A stretch of DNA of 64,000 bases from Sthenelais limicola (GCA_942159475.1 OW804094.1:19573067-19637066); one strand, 5' to 3'; shown: positions 24,182 through 36,589, numbered from the stretch's first letter. Notes: generated by a model not told the origin, from the sequence alone. Numbers and translations: made by a program.

Positions 24182-24449
24182 AATAGGGGATTTGCATAGC
24201 CGCCATTTTGAATCTTGATTCGTATGGAATTATGGGACTAATGGTACTGTATAAAATCGATAGAAAACATGCCATGTTCAGCATGGACTATGTATCAATG
24301 CTCATTTATTGAAGCTGTGATATTGGTGAAAACATTCTTGTAAATTTCGATAAAAATATTCCCCAAAACTTGGGTGTCAGATTTCAACAGAATCCATCCC
24401 AGGATGCATTGCCACAGGCATGCGCAGTGGCACATGCAAGTCCCCTATT
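24182..24449 (-). mobile_element. Family B MITE, internally deleted
   Basis: Both termini present but only 268 bp; about 80 bp missing at 24300. Confidence 0.85.
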
Positions 24450-24550
24450 GATATACTATTGGGTTGATAGTATAAATAATAGTTAATGTTAAAGGAAGTG
24501 AAGTCCAAAACACGTCTTTCCTAACTGTGCTGTTGATGACAAGTGTTTAT

Positions 24551-24786
24551 GGGTGAGATTTTCAGAAAATGTACAATTCAACTTTGCCAATGACTCTCAA
24601 ATAATGAAAACTTTAGACAATAGTGAAGTTCAAAATACAGTTCAACCTAACCAAACAGATTGCTAGAATCAATGCAATGCCAAAAATACTCGAATTTACC
24701 TAGTATTGACCAAATTGCAGCCTAATTTAGCAGAATTTACTAAATGTATACGGCTGCCAATTGTACATTTTCTGAAAATCTTACCC
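24551..24786 (-). mobile_element. Family A MITE (A2), complete
   Basis: Perfect TTAT duplication. Confidence 0.9.
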
Positions 24787-24922
24787 TTATTTGATTCAAG
24801 CTCTATACAACTGATGACAGCTCTGGCCTCCTAGCTGTCTCGTATTGTGTCTCAGGTGGACATTCCTCTACCTACATGCCCTGAGGATCTGTCTGTCCAC
24901 CAGGTGGTATAACGCTATAGAT

Positions 24923-25157
24923 GGGTCAGATTTTCCGAAAATGTACAATTGGCAGCTCTACACATTCATGAAATCCTCCTAAATTAGGCTGGAAAATGAT
25001 GAATACCGGGTATATCTGTGTATATTCGGTATCACATTGATTTAAAGAATCAGTTCTGTTATGTTAAACTGCATTTTGAAGCTTATTTTTGTTTTAAATG
25101 TGGGTTATTTGAGAGAATTGGTGAAGACAAATTGTACATTATCTGAAAATCTGACCC
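24923..25157 (+). mobile_element. Family A MITE (A1), complete
   Basis: Both termini; flanks agat and cgat. Confidence 0.88.
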
Positions 25158-25495
25158 CGATGTTATCTTCATATCAAGTCAATTCCTCAATCGGAGAGAA
25201 TTTAGCAAACATTGAAGCGTAAATGATATATAGATCTACACAGTTGCCATGGGTACATTCTGGAAATGTGGGAAGGATGATCCCATTATTACGAAAATGG
25301 CAAAATAGTGCACTGGAGGAAAATTTCAAAATGTCATTAATTTAATACGAAATTGTTTTAGGTCAAAGGTGTTTACTTCATATGATGATTTTGAGGAATT
25401 GGATTTCATCGTTTTTTCCACTACCATTGTGCAGGAAATTGATTTTTACCTTAAAAAATAATCTCCTACTATTGAATCATTGTTTTTGCTGTAAT

Positions 25496-25586
25496 GAGAC
25501 TCAAAACACAATTCAACATAACCAAGCACATCCTTTGAATCAACACAATACCGAATATACTCAGATATAGCTATAGTATTTATTCA
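25496..25586 (-). mobile_element. Family A MITE, internal fragment
   Basis: Only the middle ('caattcaacataaccaagc' to 'cagatatag') survives, with no termini. Confidence 0.7.
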
Positions 25587-25835
25587 GGACAAAATGACGT
25601 TTTTATACAAATATTCTCAGACTAGCCTGATTTACAATACGTTCACTGATAAGTAGATAAATAGTTAACTGGGTGAATAAGTCTGAATATGTTAGATACT
25701 AAAACAGTATATATAAGCTTTCACAATATCATAAAAAATATAGATAGTACAACAAATTGTTACAATCCATTCCATCAAGATACTATGATAGTATATTTGA
25801 GGTTACAGATGTATATACATTATTCCCACCACCCA

Positions 25836-25990
25836 AAATACAGTTCAACATAACCAAACAGATCATTTGAATCAATACAACACCGAATATACTCAGATAT
25901 ACTTAGTTTAGACCATTTCTCAGCCTAAATTTAGCAGAATTTCCTAAATGTGTAGAGCTGTCGATTGTGCATTTTTTGAAGGTCTGACCC
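25836..25990 (-). mobile_element. Family A MITE, left-truncated
   Basis: Runs from 'aaatacagttcaacataac' to the right terminus ggtctgaccc. Confidence 0.78.
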
Positions 25991-26004
25991 TTGAATGGTG
26001 ATGT

Positions 26005-26238
26005 GGGTCAGATTTTCAGAGAATGTACACTTGGCAGCTCTACACATTGAGTACATTCTGCTAAATTCTGCTGCAATTGATCATTATTAGGTCAATTCGA
26101 TTATATTTGGTATAACACTGATTCTAGCAATCGGTTTGGTTAGATTGAACTGTATTTTGAACTTTATTTTTGTCTGAAACGTGGGTTATTTGAGAAGATT
26201 GGCGAAGTTGAATTGTACATTTTCTGAAAATCTGACCC
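26005..26238 (+). mobile_element. Family A MITE (A2), complete
   Basis: Perfect ATGT duplication; begins 14 bp after the previous fragment. Confidence 0.9.
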
Positions 26239-26435
26239 ATGTATATTTAATGTTGTCTGATGGTTTATGAGAGCCCGCACCTGGTAGTGCCTATGTAAGG
26301 GTATAATTGTTTGTACCTTGCCAATTACTAGTAGAGACCAGGGGGTAATGAAGAGTGAAGGGAGAGATGGACGTTATCTAATCTTCTAATTAACCTCAGG
26401 TATCCACCCAGCTTGATACAATGAGGGACATATGT

Positions 26436-26847
26436 ATGTGATGTGTTCCAGAGAAATGAGTCATGAGTCGCAAAAGTGATATTTTTTAAAGTGTTGTTTT
26501 CACAAGATGTATCTGTGGGAATGTTTCCATTTTGGGGTTGTTTAACGCTTGTTGTAGCCTCAATACATGTACCAAATTTCAGGACAGTCTAATAAATATA
26601 TCTATGTATTTCTAAGGTCATCTTATACAGTATATTTAGATTCTGTACTAGTATAAAATATCCGCCCAGAGATATTTCAATTTTGTTTTCACAAATAAGA
26701 ATATCAAACTTTAAATATAGAAATACTTATCTTAATGTCCTACTGTTTACTATCATTGGAATCGGCTTGATCTCATCGTTTCAAATATGATAATATCTCA
26801 AAATCCATTTTTTGCGACATGTGACTCATTTCCCTGGAACATAACAT
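26436..26847 (+). mobile_element. Family C MITE, complete
   Basis: About 412 bp with both termini (atgtgatgtgttccag, ctggaacataacat). Confidence 0.86.
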
Positions 26848-26884
26848 TTTATAGTCCCTTATAGACTAAAAGAATTAGTAACCT

Positions 26885-27296
26885 CCATTTCTGGCCTGCT
26901 GGTGCACTATAGGGTATTAGATTTGTCCATGTTTTGGGCGAGAGGGAACCATAGGGGATGCCGAGGCCCATTACGAGCAGGCTGTACCTTCACGCTGCCA
27001 CTAGATTTACCATACTAATAATTTCTAAATTTATTTCATTTATTTGGTTTCTGATATTGACCCTGGGTCTTATTTTGGACTGTGTTAAATAGAGTTAGGT
27101 CTAGATAGACACAGCGGTGGGCGGAAGACCATGGTTATTCTGTATTGGATTGTCATCTGTGAGCCCATATCTCAATGTAAATGCCATTTGTTTATTGAAC
27201 TTCACTGTACAATGTACTTGTTTTTGTTCATAACTAAACTGTCTTATTGCAGAAGATGTGCTGTATAAAAATACTAAATAAATAATAAAAAAAAAT
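26885..27296 (+). mobile_element. Retroposon 3' end, family G
   Basis: Shared 3' module ('gagttaggtctagatagac', 'ggaagaccatggttattc') ending in 'agaagatgtgctgtataaaa' and an A-rich tail. No coding frame, so a SINE or LINE 3' UTR. Confidence 0.65.
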
Positions 27297-27411
27297 TAAC
27301 AATATACCACTGATTTTGAAGCAAGATTAACCAGTGCATGGAAAGCCCCAAAACTTTTAGTTTTGATCTCTGCTCATCCGAACATATTGCATTGTAATGT
27401 CGTTAATATAA

Positions 27412-27646
27412 GGGCCAGATTTTCAGAAAATGTACAATTGGCAGCACTATACTTTTAGGAACTTCTGCTAAATTAGGCTGAAAAATGATAAATACCAGGT
27501 ATATTTGAGTATATTTGGTATAGCATTGATTCAAAGTATCAGTTCTGTTATGTTAAACTGAATCTTGAAGCTCATTTCTGTCTTAGATGTGGGTTACTTG
27601 AGAGGATTGGTGCAGGCAAATTGAACATTTTCTGAAAATCTGACCC
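27412..27646 (+). mobile_element. Family A MITE (A1), complete
   Basis: Perfect ATAA duplication. Confidence 0.9.
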
Positions 27647-27673
27647 ATAAGTAGATGTCCAACACTGGTATGT

Positions 27674-27908
27674 GGGTCAAGTTTTCAGAAAATGTACAAT
27701 TCACCTTCGCCAATCCTCTCAAATAACCCAGATTTGAGACAAAAATAAGCTTCAAAATGCAGTTTAACATTACATAACTGATACTTTAAATCAACGTGAC
27801 ACCAAATATACTCAGATATACCCGGTATTCTTCATTTTTCAGCCTAATTTAGGAGAATTTCCTAAATGTGTAGAGCTGCCAATTGTACATTTTCTGAAAA
27901 TCTGACCC
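27674..27908 (-). mobile_element. Family A MITE (A1), complete
   Basis: Perfect ATGT duplication; opposite orientation to its neighbour 27 bp away. Confidence 0.9.
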
Positions 27909-28001
27909 ATGTAGTCCTCCAATTCAGCCAACAATTTGCCCCGACTCAGACTTATTTACGTTATTTTGCGCCCCCCTGCCATGACACTTACACACACTAT
28001 A

Positions 28002-28239
28002 GGGTCAGATTTTCAGAAAATAATGTACAATTTACCTTCACCAATCTTCTCAAATAACCCGAATTTCAGACGAAAATAAAGTTCAAAACACAGTTCTACC
28101 TAACCAAACAGATTGCTAGAGTCAATGCAATGCCAAATATACTCGAATTCACCTACTATTGACCAAATTGCAGCTTAATTTAGCGGAATTTACTAAATGT
28201 GTACAGCTGCCAATTGTACATTTTCTGAAAATCTGACCC
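28002..28239 (-). mobile_element. Family A MITE (A2), complete
   Basis: Perfect TATA duplication. Confidence 0.9.
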
Positions 28240-28496
28240 TATAGCGTGTACATATACAAGGCTCCAAGCTGTACTCCTATCATTTACAGTATTATATTCA
28301 GTTTAGTCAAATTAAAATGTCCCTAGCAATTATAGAGGATGGTGTATGTTTCCGCTAGTCTAAGGAATCAATATTGTGGTTTATTAGCCATGTGTTCAGT
28401 TACTGTCCTACAGTTCAGGAGTGCCGTGTAGGTATCCAAGTTAAACATGCGTACCGTTTACTTCTGGCATGGCATGTGATATAAATAACGCGATCT

Positions 28497-28848
28497 AATA
28501 GGGGAGTTGCATGTGCCATTGCGCATGCCTGTCACAGTGCATCCTGTGATGGATTCTGTTGAAATCTGACATACAAATATTTAGCAATATTTGTATCGAA
28601 AAATGCAAGAATGTTTTTACTGATATCATAGCTTGTATAAATGATTCATGAAAACCAAACGCATGATGGGAAAGATAGGGACATGTGTTATGGAAACATG
28701 TATGATACATGGATATTGACATTAGAGCTTTGATAAATATCCCATGCTGAACATGGCATGTTTTTTCTATTGATTTTAGACTGTACCATTAGTCCCATAA
28801 TACCATGCGACTCAAGATCCAAAATGGCGGCCATGCAAATCCCCTATT
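28497..28848 (+). mobile_element. Family B MITE, complete
   Basis: 352 bp, both termini present. Confidence 0.87.
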
Positions 28849-28945
28849 GGTTAATGACCTCATCTGCAACGCTCAGCAGCTAACACGTGCCAAAAAGAAG
28901 AAAATTAAAGTATAAACATGGCTAAAGCTTGGTTATATTCCGGAC

Positions 28946-29192
28946 TTTTAATAGTTATCTAAACAATATTATTATCTTTTTATTTTGAAAAAAAGTGACT
29001 GCAATTCTAGAGGGTGGATATTTAGTAGTAAAGTAGCTAAATATACTATATAAAATGACCTTAGAAATGAATGTATATATTCGATACACTGCCTTGAAAT
29101 TTGGTAGATGTATTCATGCCGTGAAAAGCGTTAAGCACCCCAAACATTTCTACAAAGACATCTTGGGAAAAAAAGACACATCACATAGAGTT
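28946..29192 (-). mobile_element. Family C MITE, internal and right part
   Basis: 'agtagtaaagtagctaaat' to 'gacacatcacatag'; the terminal repeat is mostly lost. Confidence 0.7.
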
Positions 29193-29691
29193 ATATGTGA
29201 AAATAACCACCCTGGAAGGTATCATAGTGTGTTAACACAGAAAAGACAAATGTATTAAAGCCTGTAGTACTATATCATACACATAGTAAATATTTTTAAT
29301 TTATTTATTTAAAAGAAATCTTTTTCAAATCATGACCAAAATTGAGGTGTGAAATACATGCATAAGTGTTGTGTCTAGGACCATAAACTTTATTGGATAT
29401 CTGACTGAGTAATAAAACGCATTTTGAGACATATCTGTGTGAAACTACTGGTGTTATTTTGCCTTTTATCACCACATGTGTGGAGAGGGTCTATTTTCGA
29501 TTAAAGCTGAAAAACCTCATTTACCTTTTTAATTATTAATTATTTAATTTAGCCCCCAAAAAACCCTCTAAAACTAAGAATATCCTTGTATAATTTATAT
29601 CCGCTTGTAATTCAAGATGTACTCTATGAGTTTAGATCAGATGATAATATATTATGTTAATTTACCAACCTTTTAAAATTGCCATTCTGAG

Positions 29692-29722
29692 AGCAATTGT
29701 ACATTTCTAGGCGACCTGACCC
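29692..29722 (+). mobile_element. Family A MITE, right-end fragment
   Basis: Only 'caattgtacatttctag ... gacctgaccc' remains. Confidence 0.6.
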
Positions 29723-30289
29723 ATACGTATGTGTTTGTCGATGCATTATCTGATGCATAAAGGCGCGTAATTATATTACCAAAGCTGCATAAATGTTTAT
29801 CGATGCCTAATTCCGTGCTTTAAGGCATGAGGTTATGCAACTCATCCAATTATGCTTAACTGCAGTGGACTATATTGTGTACACAAGCTGTGATTCTCAT
29901 TCTCATTCTCATCAGTCTTGTGTTACCAGAGAATGAATCACGAGTTCTCATCAGTCTTATCTTGTGTTATAGGCCATGATCCAATACAGTAAAAGTAGGC
30001 TAGAAATGAATATATTCTAGTACACAATGCCATAGATAATACAGAAACAAAATGGTCCATCCAATCTCAGTCCAAACAATTTTCATCTAAAGTGGATTTA
30101 AATATAAGAAAAAGGGACAAAACTGGGAAAGAATGTGGAGCTAAATATGAGCCATTTAGTGAAATTTAAAATAGACATGCTACATTTACCTATTTGAGTT
30201 ATTAAGGTTATTGTCTACCGAAATATGTAAAGATTTTGTAGCACCCCTGACATGGGAACGAAAAGTCTATTTTGAGTGCATTGGCTGAT

Positions 30290-30925
30290 GGCCTATTACC
30301 GGAGCATGAGTCACGAGTTGCAAAATGTATATCTTTCAATATGGTTTATTCACCAGATCTCTTTGTAGGAATGTCCTCATCTGTAGGGTATCTATCGTTT
30401 AAAGTCGTATCAATGCATTTACCAAATTTCAAGACTGTATGACATATATCCTTGCATTTCTAAGGTCATCCTATAGAGTATATTTATTTAACTGTGATTC
30501 TCATTCTCATTCTCATTCTCATTCTCATCAGTCTTGTGTTACCGGAGAATGAATCACAAGTGGCAAAATGGATATTTGCCAAATTTATATTAGTTTATTC
30601 ACCAGATCTCTTCGTAGGAATGTCCTCATCTGTGGGGTATCTATCGTTTAAAGTCGTATCAATGCATTTACCAAATTGTATGACTGTATGACATATATCC
30701 TTGCATTTCTAAGGTCATCCTATAGAGTATATTTATTTAGCCGTGATTCTCATTCTCATTCTCATTCTCATCAGTCTTGTGTTACCGGAGAATGAATCAC
30801 AAGTGGCAAAATGGATATTTGCCAAATTTATATTGGTTTATTCACCAGATCTCTTTGTAGGAATGTCCTCATCTGTGGGGTATCTATCGTTTAAAGTCGT
30901 ACCAATGCTTTCACTAAATTTTGAG
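30290..30925 (+). repeat. Three tandem units derived from family C
   Basis: Units of about 250 bp (starting near 30290, 30491 and 30742) each run from 'gaatgaatcacaagtggc' to 'atcctatagagtatattta' and are joined by a variable (ATTCTC)n block followed by 'atcagtcttgtgttacc'. The second and third units are almost identical, so this is a recent amplification. A related partial unit is at 29890-29975. Confidence 0.85.
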
Positions 30926-31003
30926 TTTCTTTTTTTGTATTAAATTCGGGTTATTTGGGAGGGTTTCTCAACGTGAATTATGCATTTCCTAGAAACTTCA
31001 CCC
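30925..31003 (+). mobile_element. Family A MITE, right third
   Basis: 'cgggttatttgggagggt' to 'gaaacttcaccc'; it abuts the end of the 30.3-30.9 kb tandem array. Confidence 0.7.
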
Positions 31004-31079
31004 TAGTTATACTCAGATATTAGTTAGGGGGATTTTGTTTTTGATGTAGAATGATATGAGATGAGATGGGAGTACAAAA

Positions 31080-31212
31080 TGATGAAAAATATATCTAATA
31101 TTTAATACACTGTCTTGAAATTGATACATGTTTTTATAGGATTTATTAAAGTGCTGGATACCCAACAAATGAGAACATTCCTACAAAGAGATCTTGTGAA
31201 TAAAATACATCG
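31080..31212 (-). mobile_element. Family C MITE, internal fragment
   Basis: 'aatatttaatacactgtc' to 'gatcttgtgaataaaa'. Confidence 0.65.
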
Positions 31213-31518
31213 AAAGAATAATAGGAAAAAAATACTGTGATATCCAATCAGTTGTCTGGATCGACAATTTGTAGCACCACTCGTGTGCAACAGATTGGAC
31301 AACTATTTTACCAAGCTCATACCGCAACAATTGAGGAGAGCTATTTTCTCCCAGCAGTTTCAAGTTTTGAATCCAGGTTTCCATGGTAACCAAATCTCTC
31401 CATGACTCAGGTTTTGTAATTTTTCATGGTGGGCGTGTACCATTGCGCGTTCTGAAACATTTTACCAAAGGTCATACTTGCCGTATGTGACCCAGAACCC
31501 CTTCAGCAAGCCCAGCTA

Positions 31519-31998
31519 GGTTCCACCAGGGAGGTATATACAGAGGGAGCAGAGCCGAGGTTCAATGCGTGGTACCCCCATAGTTAAGAGTAATGCCACT
31601 ACAGCTTGTGGCGCTAACTACATTAATAGAAATAGATACATAGAAATAGACATGTGTGTTTATTTCTATGCTACAGTGAATCAGGTCTACCCACACCCAC
31701 CCCCATCCAATAGCCAGCAATTGTATAACTATTTTTAAGTATGTGGCTGTTATGGTGTTGCTGGGAAAAGGCAATCAAATTTACCTGGGCTACCAATGTG
31801 CCAAAGATTATGTATGCTGATGGAACAACTTATAATTATATAGCTGTTGTTTATTGATGTATGAGTAAATGGTAGTATAGTGTCACAGCAGTGCCACCTG
31901 GTATACAATAGTGATAACACAACCCAGACAAGGATTGTCCTGTGTGAACAACCCGTGGCTTCCTCTCCCTTGTATATACCTCCCTGGTTCCACCCTGG
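31519..31998. repeat. Inverted repeat element, about 480 bp
   Basis: 'gttccaccagggaggtatat' at the left is mirrored at 31960-31998 ('atatacctccctggttccac'), arms about 40 bp and imperfect; no clear target duplication. No coding capacity seen between them. Confidence 0.5.
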
Positions 31999-32005
31999 GC
32001 ACATA

Positions 32006-32330
32006 ATGTGATGTGTTTCAGGGAAATGAGTCTTAAGTCGCAAACAATTATATTTTTCATAGTGTCTATTTTACAAGATTGCTTTATTGGAATGTTCTGC
32101 TTTTTGGGGAGTTTATTACTTATGGTTGTATCAATCGGTGTATCAAATTTCAGAACATTCACAAAAAAAGAAAATAGAAATATCAAACTTAAAATCTAGA
32201 AATACTTATTAGATCATTAGACTGTTTGCTATCATTGGAACCGGCTTGACCTCATCTTGACAAATATGATGATATCTCAAGATCCATATATTGCGACTTA
32301 TGACTTATTTTCCTAAAACGGATCACATAT
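32006..32330 (+). mobile_element. Family C MITE, complete but shortened
   Basis: Both termini; internal deletion after 'caatcggtgtatcaaattt'. Immediately followed by another copy. Confidence 0.84.
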
Positions 32331-32732
32331 GTGATGTGTTTAAGGGAAATGAGTCACAGACCTCAAAATTGATATTTTTCAAAGCGTTTTATTCACAAGA
32401 TATTTCTGTGAGAATGCTTTCCTTTTTCGGGTGCTTAATGCTGTTTCTCGCATGAATAGACTTACTAAATATCAAGAAAGTGTATTAAATATATTCATGC
32501 ATTTCTGAGGTCATCCATTAAAGTATAGTTAGCTACTTTAATGGTAAATATACTCCCCGAAATTTTCTTTCAAAATAAATATATCAAACTTAAGAAATAT
32601 AGAAATACTTAATAGATGTGTTACTGTGTACTATCATTAGAATCGGTTTGATCTCATCTCTTCAAATATGATGTTAACTCAAAATCCAGTTTTTGCGACT
32701 TGTGACTCATTTGTCTGGGAGACATCACCTAT
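32329..32732 (+). mobile_element. Family C MITE, complete, tandem with the previous copy
   Basis: Shares the 'cacatatgtgatgtg' junction; right end gggagacatcacctatg. Confidence 0.84.
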
Positions 32733-32888
32733 GGAGTAAAGCATTCTTAGCTAATTTTGAAATATTTGTTCTTATAGAAACAAGTCTTAAGTTGTTTTGT
32801 AGAAGTAGTGTACACCCAGTTTATAAAGGTAACATGACAATGTTCCATTCCTACAATATCCAAACTATAGTTCATAACTACTTATATC

Positions 32889-33111
32889 TGTAAAATGTAC
32901 AATTCACCCTCACCAATCCCCTCAAATAACCCAAATTGCAGACGAAAATAAAGTTCAAAATACAGTTCAACCTAACCAAACAGATTGCTAGAATCAATGC
33001 AATGCTGAATATACTCGAATTTACCTAGTATTGGTCAGATTGCAGTCTCATTTTGCAGAATTTACTAAATGTGTAGATCTGCCAATTGTACATTTTCTAA
33101 AAATCTGACCC
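32889..33111 (-). mobile_element. Family A MITE (A2), left end damaged
   Basis: Begins at 'ctgtaaaatgtacaattc' without GGGTCAG; right end intact. Confidence 0.85.
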
Positions 33112-34011
33112 ATACTTACAGGACATGTAGGAAACAATGAGAGGCATCCTCCTAAATGAAATCTTGGTTCTGATGGTTTGACACTGGCTTTGGACCCTGC
33201 AGAAGTTTGTCATGGCTTGTAATGGCATAAAAAAACAATTAACAAAGAAAGTTCGTTGAACATCGTTATATTGATATAAAACAGTTCCTTGTTATTTAAC
33301 AATTTTTTGAAGCAGAAGTGTTTTTAATTTCTACCTTTTTTCTAGTCTGTGGCAGGGCGGTGGGGGGGGGGGGGGTCAGTGGTAGCCGGAGATATATAGG
33401 ATACAAACGAAAATTGATGGAAACATCTAGGTACATTTTTTTCAAAATCTGACCCACTGAGCCCTTCGCCTGGCTTAAATACCAATCAAGAGAGAGTGAT
33501 TTTTAGGAGGTGGGTGGGGGATGGGGGTGTTTGTATGGTGGTGGGCGAGGGGTGGGGGCTGGGGGGGAGGTGTAGTCCCCGAGTGTAGGGAGGAAGGAAG
33601 GAAGGCAGAATAGCTGCAATAATAAGCTTTTTGTGTTTATTGGTGAATAGAATGGTTGGGCCATGGCCAGAGATTTCTGGGGCATGTGCCAACACTGTTT
33701 TCCAATAATCAATCAATATTATAAGGTCTGAGGATGGTAAGGGGGCAGAATAACGGAGCCTGGTGGTGGTAGGCAACGGGCAGGGCAGTTGGGGTGGGAG
33801 GAGCGATGGTTGGCAGAGCAGAGTAACAAAATAACTGGAAATACCATGGTAACGGTTTCATTTAAATATGATGAGAGGAAAGGGTAAACTTTGATTGAGT
33901 GTGCCGTTCAGGTAACAAAAATATACAGAATTGAGGCCATTCACTTCTTATCATTCCCAATTCAATTCAATACATGTACTTGTAAATTCAATATTCTGAC
34001 AACTTATATAT
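33112..34011. other. No gene seen, 33112-34011
   Basis: Contains poly-G (33361-33375) and a G-rich, GGTGG-type block (33506-33605). Confidence 0.55.
33429..33454 (+). mobile_element. Family A MITE, right-terminus fragment
   Basis: 'gtacatttttttcaaaatc' followed by tgaccc only. Confidence 0.5.
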
Positions 34012-34237
34012 GGGTCAGATTTTCAGAAATTGACAGCTGTACATATTTAGTAAATTCAGCTGAATTAGACTACAATTTGGTCAACACTGGGTAAATTTTA
34101 GTATGTTTGGCATTGCATTGATTCTAGCAATCTGTTTGGTTAAGTTGAAGTGTATTTTAAACTTTATTTGATCTAAATTTTAAGTTATTTGAGAGGGTTG
34201 GTGAAGGTGAATTGTACATTTTCTGGCAATTTCACCC
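34012..34237 (+). mobile_element. Family A MITE (A2), complete
   Basis: Left terminus shortened by about 8 bp (cagaaattgacag); right end tctggcaatttcaccc. Confidence 0.85.
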
Positions 34238-34250
34238 ATATGCCTGGCTT

Positions 34251-34447
34251 AGACCCTGCCCACACAATTGCCCCCCGATTTTTCCCCCGATTTTGGTCTC
34301 CCGATGAATCCTAGGATTTCATTTCCAATCCTGCTTTATGTTATTTTAAAAACATAAACCAGGACTTGAAATGAAATCATAGAATTCATTGGGAGACCCA
34401 ACTCGGCGGGCAATCGGGAAGCAAATCGGCTGTGTGTGTGCAGGTCT
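34251..34447. mobile_element. Foldback (probably Harbinger-like) element upstream of PHF24
   Basis: Imperfect arms (AGACCCTGCCCACAC and, from the right, AGACCTGCACACACA) pair over nearly the whole 197 bp around the central 'ttattttaaaaa'. A TTA occurs at both edges but overlaps the terminus, so the duplication is not certain. Confidence 0.6.
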
Positions 34448-34879
34448 TTACAGACATTATGGATGCATTGCACTATACACGATACGATTGTGTCTTATAG
34501 GCCTTGTAACACCCTCTTAAAGGTATGACTGTATGAGGGCTTTATGATACGAGGGTTGTTGAGCGAGGTAAGAGGCCTCTCAGAGGACTCTCAGAGACTT
34601 GTCTCAGAAAATAATCCTATATGTAGTCTGATGACACTCTTCATTCTGCACTTATTCTTATAACTATCTCTTTTAACTTTTCTAATTGTGACTTAATGCT
34701 TAACTAAACTAAGATGTCATTAGTAGTGTAGCCTACCTTTTGTCAATTTTTGCTCATTTATAAATCATTACTAGTATCGTTTTTCATTAGCTTTGACTGA
34801 GAACATAGTGTATCACATAACGCTACCTAAATAAAATCGTTTAAATACAAACTGTGTTTTTAATTTCTAATCACTGCAG

Positions 34880-34901
34880 TGAGACCTGATTTAAACCGGA
34901 T
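34880..34901 (+). other. PHF24: PHF24 5' UTR part of first coding exon
   Basis: The start codon is preceded by a usable splice acceptor (ctaatcactgcag, ending at 34879), so this exon probably begins at 34880 with 22 nt of leader and at least one non-coding exon lies further upstream. No promoter is visible directly before it. Confidence 0.55.
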
Positions 34902-35175
34902 ATGGGTGCGGCATCGTCCCAGAAGGAAGTAGACAAGGCTGCGCGGGCACGTGCCATCAGAGCCAAGATTAAGGCAGTGGCGGCCCTGACCCCGAACAAC
35001 CCTGTGTACAGGGACCAGTTGACGGACGAGGAGATGATCCTGGGGGACCAGGACAAGACGGGAATGTCGGACGAGGAGGAGGAGCTTGGCACAGACCAGA
35101 TACCGGAAGTCATGTATATTGATCAGGGGGAGGACCTTACGGATGAGACAGTGGCCCTGAAAGGATTTAACGAAG
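34902..35175 (+). CDS. PHF24: PHF24 (GINIP-like) coding exon 1, residues 1-91
   Basis: First coding exon of a PHD-finger/EF-hand protein. The eight exons (274, 653, 180, 79, 200, 167, 81 and 97 nt) sum to 1731 nt, exactly 577 codons including stop, with matching phases and GT-AG borders at every junction. Vertebrate PHF24, also called KIAA1045 or GINIP, is about 400 residues, is membrane-attached and binds active Galpha-i to tune GPCR signalling. The start MGAASSQKEV has Gly2 and Ser6, as expected for N-myristoylation, followed by a basic helix-like stretch. Residues 18-34 (IRAKIKAVAALTPNNPV) recur in exon 2. The donor is AAG|GTTGGT at 35176, phase 1. Family identity rests on the C-terminal exons; Galpha-i binding here is inferred from the vertebrate protein only. 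Confidence 0.88.
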
Positions 35176-35547
35176 GTTGGTGCAAGTAGGCCTGTTTTGC
35201 TTTTCAGCTTTTTTTTCACTAAATTTGATTTGATAAAATTACAAATTCATGCTCTCATAGGGCATGAATCTCATAGTCATAGCTCTCATAGAACCCATTA
35301 ACAGATTTCAGGCAAAGTTACAATAATTTCAGTAAGTTTTTAAACAATTTAAATAAATACGCCATCAGGTTTGAATATAATTAACATCACATTCAAACAG
35401 TTGACATTCAGGTATGCTACTAAACACAATACACAACATTAAAGTTTGTTTTTTTTGTACCTTAAAATAATGTTTTCAAAGGATATTACTTTAGTGGAAT
35501 GCAGTGCACATGGTGGATTGGTATACACATATTGAAATAATAATTTT

Positions 35548-35878
35548 GATGTGTTTCAAGGTTATGAGTTACAAGTCGCACAAAAATGGATTTTGAGATT
35601 TCATCATATTTGAAAAGATGGGAGCTAGTCGAGTCCACTATAGGACATATAAAAAGCATTTTTATATTTTAAGTTTGATATTATTTTTGAGAAAATGTTT
35701 TTAATATTTCCGGGTGGACAATTTCTAGTAAAGTAGCTGAATATACTCTATAATTACCTCATAAATGCATTGATATATTTAATAGACTGTTCTTAAATTC
35801 CCAGAAAGACATCATATAAATAAATCATTTTAAATAATTTCATTTCTGCGGCTTGTCATTTTCCTATAACAAATCATA
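35548..35878 (-). mobile_element. Family C MITE in PHF24 intron 1
   Basis: Diverged, both ends recognisable. Confidence 0.78.
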
Positions 35879-36108
35879 ATTGTTTAGACTATCCTGAAAA
35901 CGCAGATTCAAGATGAAGTGATATCGACCCCGGCATTAAAAAGGCTGCATGGCTTCCATAGGCCCAGTACCAGTTGTATCAATACAGCCTATATTGAAAA
36001 TTTATAATCCAAAGAGACTTTTTAGTCAATGGAATGAGATACCCTTGTAAAACAATATTTCAAATTTCAAATTATCAAATCATTTTGTCACTGTTCGAAC
36101 TATTATAT

Positions 36109-36343
36109 GGGTCAAATTTTCAGAAAATGTACAATTGGCATCTGTACGAATTCAGTAAATTCTGCTAAATTAGGCTGCAATTTGGTCAATACTATTTAGA
36201 TTCGAGTATATTCAGCATTACATTGATTCTAGCAATCTGTTTGGTCAGGTTGAACTGTATTTTGAACTTTATTTTCGTCTGAAATTTGGGTTATTTGAGA
36301 AGATTGGCGAAGTTAAATTGTACATTTTCTGAAAATCTGACCC
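36109..36343 (+). mobile_element. Family A MITE (A2) in PHF24 intron 1
   Basis: Complete copy, ATAT flanks. Confidence 0.89.
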
Positions 36344-36589
36344 ATATTCATTTCCATCTTCGGCGTTCTTCCTTTCTGTGTACAAAATATTTTCTTTTAA
36401 TTTCCACATTCTTGAGCCACAAGAGGTGTAACATAGAAACTGGAATTCGGAAGTCATATAATGTCTTATAAAAGTACCAACTTGCTAACTATGTGAATAA
36501 GCTTAAGAATTCCGTAGACATGTCTTATTATAAGCAGAAAATAACACGACACAAATAGACATTCCAATAAAATTGGATAAAACGCAGTG

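Noticed and set aside
30290..30925. CRISPR-like array
   Set aside because: Repeats are 250 bp, derived from a MITE and joined by a microsatellite; this is animal DNA without cas genes.
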